Both the position numbers and the translations under genes were made by a program. The notes under the pieces were generated by a model. It saw only the letters and a list, made by a program, of their open reading frames with translations. It had not been told where the DNA came from and searched no databases. A DNA stretch of 13,745 nucleotides from Actinomycetota bacterium (GTDB lineage: Bacteria; Actinomycetota; Actinomycetes; S36-B12): the NCBI GenBank assembly GCA_026392575.1, contig JAPLBU010000032.1, positions 1 through 13,745 on the forward strand. The letters run 5' to 3'. Below, in pieces: positions 12,724-13,745 of the stretch; within the stretch, counting starts at the first letter, position 1; each line of letters opens with the position of its first letter.

Positions 12724-12737
12724 CCGGAGGGACACCC

Positions 12738-13745
12738 ATGGCTCAGCAGCCCTTCCCCGCCCTCGTGTTCGCCAGCGAGGTCGACCGTCGGAGTCTGTCG
12801 CGAGCGCAGGCGCAGGGACGGATCGTGCGCATCGCGTCCGGCATCTATTCCGGCGACATCGGGTCCACCCCGGAGTCGCTCTCGCGGCGATACCTGTGGC
12901 CGATCGTCGCGCACGAGATGCCCGGCGCAGTCATCGTCGATCGGTCGGCTCGCGACGGCGGGCTGGGCCGGGACGGCACGATGTTCGTCGTCGCCGATCG
13001 CAGCAGGCCCCTTGTGCTTCCTGGCGTGACCGTCATCCCCCGCAGGGGTGCGCCAGCACTGCCCGGCGACATGCCCTTGCCCGACGGGATCTACGTGGCG
13101 GGCGAGGCTCGCAGCCTGCTGGAGAACCTGACGCCAAGCCGACGAACCGCCGCAGGAATCCGACGCACGCTGACCCGGATCGAGGTCGAGGAGTGGATCG
13201 ACGCGCTGCTCGCCAGCCGCGGCGTCGAGGGCATCAATAGCCTGCGAGACCAGGCCCGGCAGTTGGCTCCATCGCTGGAGAGGGAACGGGAGTTCGCCGC
13301 GCTCGACGAGCTGATCGGTGCAGCACTGTCCACGCGCGACGCCTCCCAACTGACCTCACCTGCCTTGAGGTCACGTGCGCAAGGCCAGCCGTACGACCAC
13401 GACCGGCTCGACGCATTCGCCCGCATGGCCACGTCGCTTGCGGCAGCGGCGCCTGACGTCCTACCGCTCCTGCCTGCGGATCAGAGCCGGCGCACACTGC
13501 TGCCGTTCTACGAGGCGTACTTCTCCAACTACATCGAAGGCACCGAGTTCACCCTGGACGAAGCCGCCGAGATCGTCCTTGAGAACGCCGCTTCGCAGCA
13601 GCGGCCACTGGACGCGCATGACGTCCTGGGGACCTACCGCATCACATCCGACGCCGATGAGATGCGCCGAACCCCGCGAAGTGGAAGCGAACTCGTCGAG
13701 CTCCTGAAAGCACGGCACGCTGTCCTGCTCGGTGCACGCACGGAC
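12738..13745 (+). CDS. Fic-family protein with AbiEi-like N-terminal domain (5' part, runs off right edge)
   Basis: 336 codons are visible and the frame stays open at the right edge. ATG 12738 has GGAGGG seven to eight bases upstream. Residues about 13-130 look like an AbiEi/type IV antitoxin-type winged helix: SLSRAQAQGRIVRIASGIYSG is the HTH and wing, then ESLSRRYLWPIVAHEMPGAVIVDRSA. Residues 250-290 contain EAYFSNYIEGTEFTLDEA, the (S/T)xxxE(G/N) inhibitory-helix motif of class II Fic proteins (S263, E267, G268), which blocks ATP binding in the resting enzyme. The catalytic HxFxxGNGR loop would lie beyond the window. Fic proteins transfer AMP to target hydroxyls; the DNA-binding front end suggests self-regulated expression through the upstream repeats. 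Confidence 0.82.
   Translation, partial: MAQQPFPALVFASEVDRRSLSRAQAQGRIVRIASGIYSGDIGSTPESLSRRYLWPIVAHEMPGAVIVDRSARDGGLGRDGTMFVVADRSRPLVLPGVTVIPRRGAPALPGDMPLPDGIYVAGEARSLLENLTPSRRTAAGIRRTLTRIEVEEWIDALLASRGVEGINSLRDQARQLAPSLEREREFAALDELIGAALSTRDASQLTSPALRSRAQGQPYDHDRLDAFARMATSLAAAAPDVLPLLPADQSRRTLLPFYEAYFSNYIEGTEFTLDEAAEIVLENAASQQRPLDAHDVLGTYRITSDADEMRRTPRSGSELVELLKARHAVLLGARTD

Noticed and set aside
12639..13349. Minus-strand ORF of 236 codons
   Set aside because: Antisense shadow of the Fic/AbiEi-like gene, which has a strong ribosome binding site and recognisable motifs.
1..13745. CRISPR array
   Set aside because: No regularly spaced repeat of 20-40 bp with unique spacers occurs; the repeats seen are two- or three-copy operator or oriT-like words.

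Overview
The window is high-GC DNA with strong G/C preference at third codon positions, many GTG starts, GGAG-type ribosome binding sites and protein families typical of Actinobacteria (VapC50-type PIN toxin, MobF relaxase, SBD-HNH type IV restriction enzyme, HTH-MNT/HEPN pair). I read it as the distal part of a mosaic mobile and defence island that runs into ordinary chromosome at about 11.34 kb. I cannot name the species.

Layout. (1) 1-700: the C-terminal part of a PIN toxin, then a small excisionase-like HTH gene. (2) 697-4443: a MobF relaxase-helicase on the minus strand. Its upstream region is strongly strand-asymmetric and carries short repeats, inverted repeats and a tiny hydrophilic ORF whose stop overlaps the relaxase start (ATGA). 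This is a candidate oriT or control region. (3) 4444-8956: a small unknown ORF, a minus-strand phosphorothioate-DNA-recognising HNH endonuclease and, diverging from it, a two-gene operon: a MutT-like Nudix hydrolase coupled (TGATG) to a 966-aa protein with a PLD-type nuclease domain, an SF2 helicase and a DUF3427 domain. (4) 8957-9593: non-coding, with two degenerate pieces that match the anticodon/T-arm part of actinobacterial tRNA-Phe. (5) 9544-10572: a palindromic operator and an MNT/HEPN toxin-antitoxin pair whose MNT (antitoxin) gene is frameshifted. (6) 10573-11338: gene debris ending in a clean 28-bp tRNA-Phe 3' end (T-arm, acceptor strand, CCA). (7) 11363-13745: a TolB-like beta-propeller lipoprotein, a truncated GNAT gene, and the N-terminal 336 codons of a Fic-family protein with an AbiEi-like N-terminal domain, preceded by three phased TGTCGC repeats.

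The three tRNA-Phe pieces all lie on the plus strand. This suggests repeated insertion of elements downstream of an intact tRNA-Phe gene to the left of the window, with 11311-11338 as the outermost right junction. The relaxase and excisionase-like gene would be the mobility part, although no integrase is visible. The SBD-HNH enzyme and the Nudix/PLD-helicase operon are the cargo. I consider the coupled Nudix + PLD-SF2 helicase-DUF3427 operon the best candidate for a poorly described defence system. Family assignments rest on motifs read by eye; no database search was run.
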